Shown here piece after piece: positions 61,701 through 64,000 of a stretch of DNA of 64,000 bases (position 1 is the first letter of the stretch; each line of letters starts with the position of its first letter). Under the pieces are notes generated by a model. The model made no database searches and was not told the DNA's origin. It saw only the letters and a list, made by a program, of their open reading frames with translations. The DNA is taken from NCBI RefSeq assembly GCF_004122035.1, contig NZ_SAXA01000009.1:1-64000 (forward strand), in the 5' to 3' direction. This stretch comes from Ancylomarina salipaludis. GTDB taxonomy: Bacteria > Bacteroidota > Bacteroidia > Bacteroidales > Marinifilaceae. The translations under genes were made by a program, and so were the position numbers.

Positions 61701-63031
61701 CCTTCAATACCATATTGCTTCATTTTTGTATAAAGGGTTTTTCGGTCGATATTGAGTAAACGGGCTGCTTTTGATTTATTATTATTGACCTCTTTCAGGG
61801 TATCAATAATTTTATCCTTCTCGGTAGAAGCCTGAATTAATTTTAGATCTGTTGTGCTGTTATCTATACTTGATGTTTCCTGATAGTGTAAAATTTCAGG
61901 GGGCAGAGCTGATGTTTCAACACGGTCTCCTGTACTTAAAAGGAGGGCTCTGCGAATCACATTCCTAAGTTCACGTAAATTACCAGGCCAGTTATAAGCT
62001 TTCAGTTTTTGAATAAATTCATCCGAAAATTCGTTGATATTTTTATTTAGCTCCTGATTTGAAAGTTGAAGAAAGTTATCGGCAAATAGTTTGATATCTT
62101 CTTTTCGATCCCGAAGAGCAGGAACTGAAATTTTGAATTCATTCAATCGGTGATAAAGGTCTTCCCTGAAATTTGAATTATTCACCTCTTTAATCAGATC
62201 TTCGTTGGTGGCAACCAGAATTCGAACATCTGTATCAATATCATCATTGCTTCCCAGCTGCCTGATTTTTTTCTCTTGAATAGCTCTTAAAAGTTTGATC
62301 TGAATTTCGTAGGATAGATTTCCTATTTCATCTAAAAAGAGAGTTCCTCCTTTAGCATGTTCAAATTGTCCTTTTTTATCAGAGATAGCGCCAGTAAAAG
62401 AGCCTTTGTTGTGTCCGAAAAGTTCGCTCCCGGCTAATTCGTTTGAAAGGGCGCCGCAATCTACTGCGACGAAGTTTTTATTTTTCCGAGCACTGGCTTC
62501 ATGAATTCTTCGGGCAACGATTTCTTTTCCTGTTCCGCTTTCGCCTTCAATAATTACGGACATATCAGTAGGAGCAACCAAACTGATATATTGATCGATT
62601 TGGACTGAATTGGGACTTTTGCCACGAATAAATTCGATTTTTTTCGGCTTATCAACCTTCTCTACAATTTTCGATTTTTCAATTGCAGATTTGATTAGAA
62701 CCAAAATTTCTTCAGGATTGAGAGGTTTGGTGACATACTCGTATGCGCCTAATTTGATAGCATTCACAGCAGTTCGAATCTCTGCATAAGAGGTCATGAT
62801 AATAACCGGGATGTGCGGATTCAAACTCTTGATCTGTTTGAGAAGATCAAGGCCATTAATATCGGGTAAGCGAAAATCACTAATAACCAGTTTGGGTTTA
62901 AAGCTGCCAAATTTTTTTAATCCTTCATTGGCTGAAAAGGCGGTATCCGTTTCATAACCTTTCTTTTTGAGAAGGCCTTGAAGCATAATACAGATCGTAG
63001 GATCATCGTCTATAATGAGGATTTTATTCAT
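61697..63031 (-). CDS. sigma-54-dependent NtrC-family response regulator
   Basis: 444-aa activator: receiver domain with phospho-acceptor Asp52 in LVISDFRLPDING; AAA+ domain with Walker A GESGTGKE, the sigma-54-contacting loop GSFTGA (the usual GAFTGA with A to S) and Walker B-type GGTLFLDEIGNLS; ending in a Fis-type helix-turn-helix (NNNKSKAARLLNIDRKTLYTKMKQYGIEG in two parts). It opens transcription by RNA polymerase with sigma-54 from a distance. The two sigma-54-type promoters nearby are the obvious targets. Start at ATG 63031 fits the receiver; 15 more codons upstream are open. Its upstream region carries a terminator and a cobalamin riboswitch. Confidence 0.96.
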   Translation of the reverse strand: MNKILIIDDDPTICIMLQGLLKKKGYETDTAFSANEGLKKFGSFKPKLVISDFRLPDINGLDLLKQIKSLNPHIPVIIMTSYAEIRTAVNAIKLGAYEYVTKPLNPEEILVLIKSAIEKSKIVEKVDKPKKIEFIRGKSPNSVQIDQYISLVAPTDMSVIIEGESGTGKEIVARRIHEASARKNKNFVAVDCGALSNELAGSELFGHNKGSFTGAISDKKGQFEHAKGGTLFLDEIGNLSYEIQIKLLRAIQEKKIRQLGSNDDIDTDVRILVATNEDLIKEVNNSNFREDLYHRLNEFKISVPALRDRKEDIKLFADNFLQLSNQELNKNINEFSDEFIQKLKAYNWPGNLRELRNVIRRALLLSTGDRVETSALPPEILHYQETSSIDNSTTDLKLIQASTEKDKIIDTLKEVNNNKSKAARLLNIDRKTLYTKMKQYGIEG

Positions 63032-63111
63032 AATGAGCTTATGGTGATGCTTAACTGAGATAGTCAATTTAAACAAAATTAATTAAAAAGCTTTGACGGA
63101 AGACTATGAGT

Positions 63112-63162
63112 TCGAAAAAAAATAAAGGATTGTAAGCTTGCTTGAGCAATTTTACAATCCTT
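63112..63162 (-). terminator. terminator between the riboswitch and the NtrC-type gene
   Basis: 11-bp stem AAGGATTGTAA (63125-63135) / TTACAATCCTT (63152-63162), extended by an inner TTGCT/AGCAA helix. On the minus strand it exits into a T-run (rc of the A-rich 63113-63124). It lies ~80 bases before the regulator's start codon and ~120 bases after the riboswitch. Confidence 0.88.
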
Positions 63163-63282
63163 ATAACAGTTACTTATGAATTTTCATGAGCAAATCTATG
63201 GCAAAGATCCACTCTGCTTGCGTCAAAAAGTGAAAGGTTATGTTGACTTTCTGCTTTTCTTACCCGAAAGCTAAACTCATGA
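63163..63282 (-). ncRNA. structured RNA segment between riboswitch and terminator (candidate)
   Basis: A 6-bp closing helix CATGAG/CTCATG (63185-63190 with 63276-63281) surrounds three small hairpins: GCTTT/AAAGC (63253-63257, 63267-63271), GTCAA/TTGAC (63222-63226, 63243-63247) and ATCT/AGAT (63194-63197, 63205-63208). This would make a four-way junction. The helices are short and could be chance. The same stretch also holds a 42-codon open frame without a start codon (63302-63177), so no protein is proposed. Confidence 0.35.
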
Positions 63283-63467
63283 TTACAGGCAGGTCTTCTG
63301 GCTTATCTCAACTTTGAACACCTTCCCGTTCACCTCAGGCGGACAGTGGTCTTTCGTTCAAAATATGGATTCGAACTGTGTCGAACCGAGAATTACAGCT
63401 GCGGGGACAGCTCCTGTTTTTAACAGGATTCCCTATTATTCCTTTCGGAACCCAAATCGTTCTGCAA
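63283..63467 (-). promoter_or_regulatory. cobalamin riboswitch
   Basis: Read on the minus strand, all core elements of the B12 riboswitch occur in order: GGTTCC near the 5' side, GGGAATCC, the strongly conserved GCTGTCCCCGCAGCTGTAA, CCACTG...GGGAAGG, and the B12 box AGCCAGAAGACCTGCC near the 3' side. Closing helix P1 pairs TTGCAG (63467-63462) with CTGTAA (63288-63283). Length of 185 bases is typical for the AdoCbl class. No btuB, cob gene or other B12-related gene follows on this strand inside the window; the next gene is the NtrC-type regulator, behind a terminator. Confidence 0.93.
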
Positions 63468-63474
63468 GTTTAAT

Positions 63475-63505
63475 CAAAAATAGATAAACGGCCAATTATT
63501 CCAGA
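63475..63505 (-). promoter_or_regulatory. candidate promoter of the riboswitch RNA
   Basis: Minus strand TCTG (63505-63502), 19 bases, TATTTTTG (63482-63475). The -7 element is a full match and the -33 is three of four. Transcription would start around 63468, immediately before helix P1 of the riboswitch, which supports an RNA that begins with the aptamer. Confidence 0.5.
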
Positions 63506-63514
63506 TGACTGATT

Positions 63515-64000
63515 TTAAAAGAAATCCTCTTCTTCATTTTGAATTAAACCCTTATTTCCAGGGTTTGATGATTGTGTGTCACAATCTAAATCAATATTGA
63601 ACCCTTCAGGCTTTTCAAAATCACCCCTTGAAATGTTTAAACTTTCATCAGCATATACTTTTTGCATATAAAGACCCCATATTGGGAGAGCCATATTAGC
63701 ACCCTGTCCTAAGCTAATACCTTCAAAGTGGATGGCTCTGTCTTCAGCACCAACCCAAACACCCGAAACAAGATTAGGCGTAATTCCCATAAACCAACCA
63801 TCAGAATGGTTTTGTGTTGTTCCTGTTTTTCCTCCCATAGGGTTGCGAAGATCATATTTCCATCCAAGACGTCGGGCTGTACCTTGTTGAACGACGCCTT
63901 CGAGTAAATTGGTCATTAGATAAGCTGTTTTGGCACTCATCACCTCATGTTTTTGTGGGATAGAATGTGCAACTTCGTTTCCTCTGCTGTCTTCAATTTT
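63515..64000 (-). CDS. class A penicillin-binding protein, C-terminal part (partial)
   Basis: The window ends inside this gene; 161 codons are visible (frame open to 64000). The KTG motif of the transpeptidase active site is present in NPMGGKTGTTQNHSDGWFMG, followed by PNLVSGVWVGAEDRAIHF and PIWGLYMQKVYAD, which matches PBP1A-type proteins. The N-terminal glycosyltransferase domain must lie beyond the window. The visible C-terminus is acidic (QNEEEDFF). Its stop is 47 bases before the cobalamin riboswitch on the same strand. Confidence 0.92.
   Translation of the reverse strand, partial: KIEDSRGNEVAHSIPQKHEVMSAKTAYLMTNLLEGVVQQGTARRLGWKYDLRNPMGGKTGTTQNHSDGWFMGITPNLVSGVWVGAEDRAIHFEGISLGQGANMALPIWGLYMQKVYADESLNISRGDFEKPEGFNIDLDCDTQSSNPGNKGLIQNEEEDFF

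Noticed and set aside
63177-63302. 42-codon open frame downstream of the B12 box as a gene
   Set aside because: It has no usable start codon and half overlaps the aptamer; kept only as an observation in the RNA finding.
1-64000. CRISPR arrays, transposases, prophage genes, tRNAs
   Set aside because: None were recognised on either strand; no regular direct repeats or transposase motifs seen.

Overview
The window is a compact chromosomal segment of a Bacteroidota bacterium. Lineage markers are a SusC/SusD pair controlled by an ECF sigma factor and a FecR anti-sigma factor, the gliding lipoprotein GldH, promoters of the form TTTG-N20-TAnnTTTG (clear before glmS and pgk), a MetG with a KISTS signature and low G+C. 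A marine Marinilabiliales-like member is my guess, not something the sequence proves. I found no insertion sequence, phage gene, CRISPR array, integrase or tRNA.

Layout. (1) 1-376: the 3' end of a 23S rRNA, a 5S rRNA and a strong terminator close an rRNA operon. (2) 0.7-22.9 kb: mostly housekeeping genes. These are an Ig-like lipoprotein, a thiamine-binding MTH1187 protein and a DUF3108 protein; a secreted glutaminyl cyclase, cysS, rnr and radA; rfaE2-panD-panC opposite a short GT5 glycogen-synthase-like gene; glmS, a Cof-type HAD phosphatase and a FadL porin; a Fic/AlkC-like pair; then pgk and a LuxE-like acyl-protein synthetase. (3) 22.9-32.2 kb: a minus-strand nutrient-uptake locus in transcription order ECF sigma, FecR, SusC, SusD, HExxH metallohydrolase lipoprotein, DUF4302 lipoprotein. 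(4) 32.6-48.6 kb: a bleomycin-hydrolase-like peptidase, MmcQ/YjbR, YraN, LD-carboxypeptidase, metG and an SPFH protein. Then comes a minus-strand group holB-ricT-gldH-trmB-ATL-mrp, an NfeD/SPFH pair and a membrane-anchored MutS-like ATPase. (5) 48.7-55.3 kb: acyl-CoA dehydrogenase followed by most of a mevalonate pathway (fni, class II HMG-CoA reductase, GYDIA-family GHMP kinase, mvaD, mvk), tightly packed. HMG-CoA synthase is not in the window. (6) 55.4-56.7 kb: a Kv-type channel and a small membrane protein. (7) 56.8-64 kb: the most unusual part. Two tandem paralogous coiled-coil lipoproteins (Cbp1-like) each have a near-consensus sigma-54 -24/-12 promoter at the same distance from the start codon. 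One has a strong palindrome upstream that looks like an enhancer site. Next door are a hybrid histidine kinase and a sigma-54-dependent NtrC-type regulator, convergent with overlapping stop codons. Upstream of the regulator lies a complete cobalamin riboswitch with its own candidate promoter, no B12-related gene in view, and a terminator between it and the regulator. The window ends inside a class A penicillin-binding protein gene.

How it fits together. The SusCD locus has the usual FecIR-type regulatory setup for outer-membrane import but no polysaccharide-degrading enzymes. The mevalonate cluster should turn HMG-CoA into IPP and DMAPP, with the GYDIA kinase the natural candidate for the phosphomevalonate step. 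I infer that the kinase and NtrC-type regulator control the sigma-54-dependent lipoprotein genes. The orphan B12 riboswitch beside the regulator may add cobalamin input, or may belong to an independent RNA.
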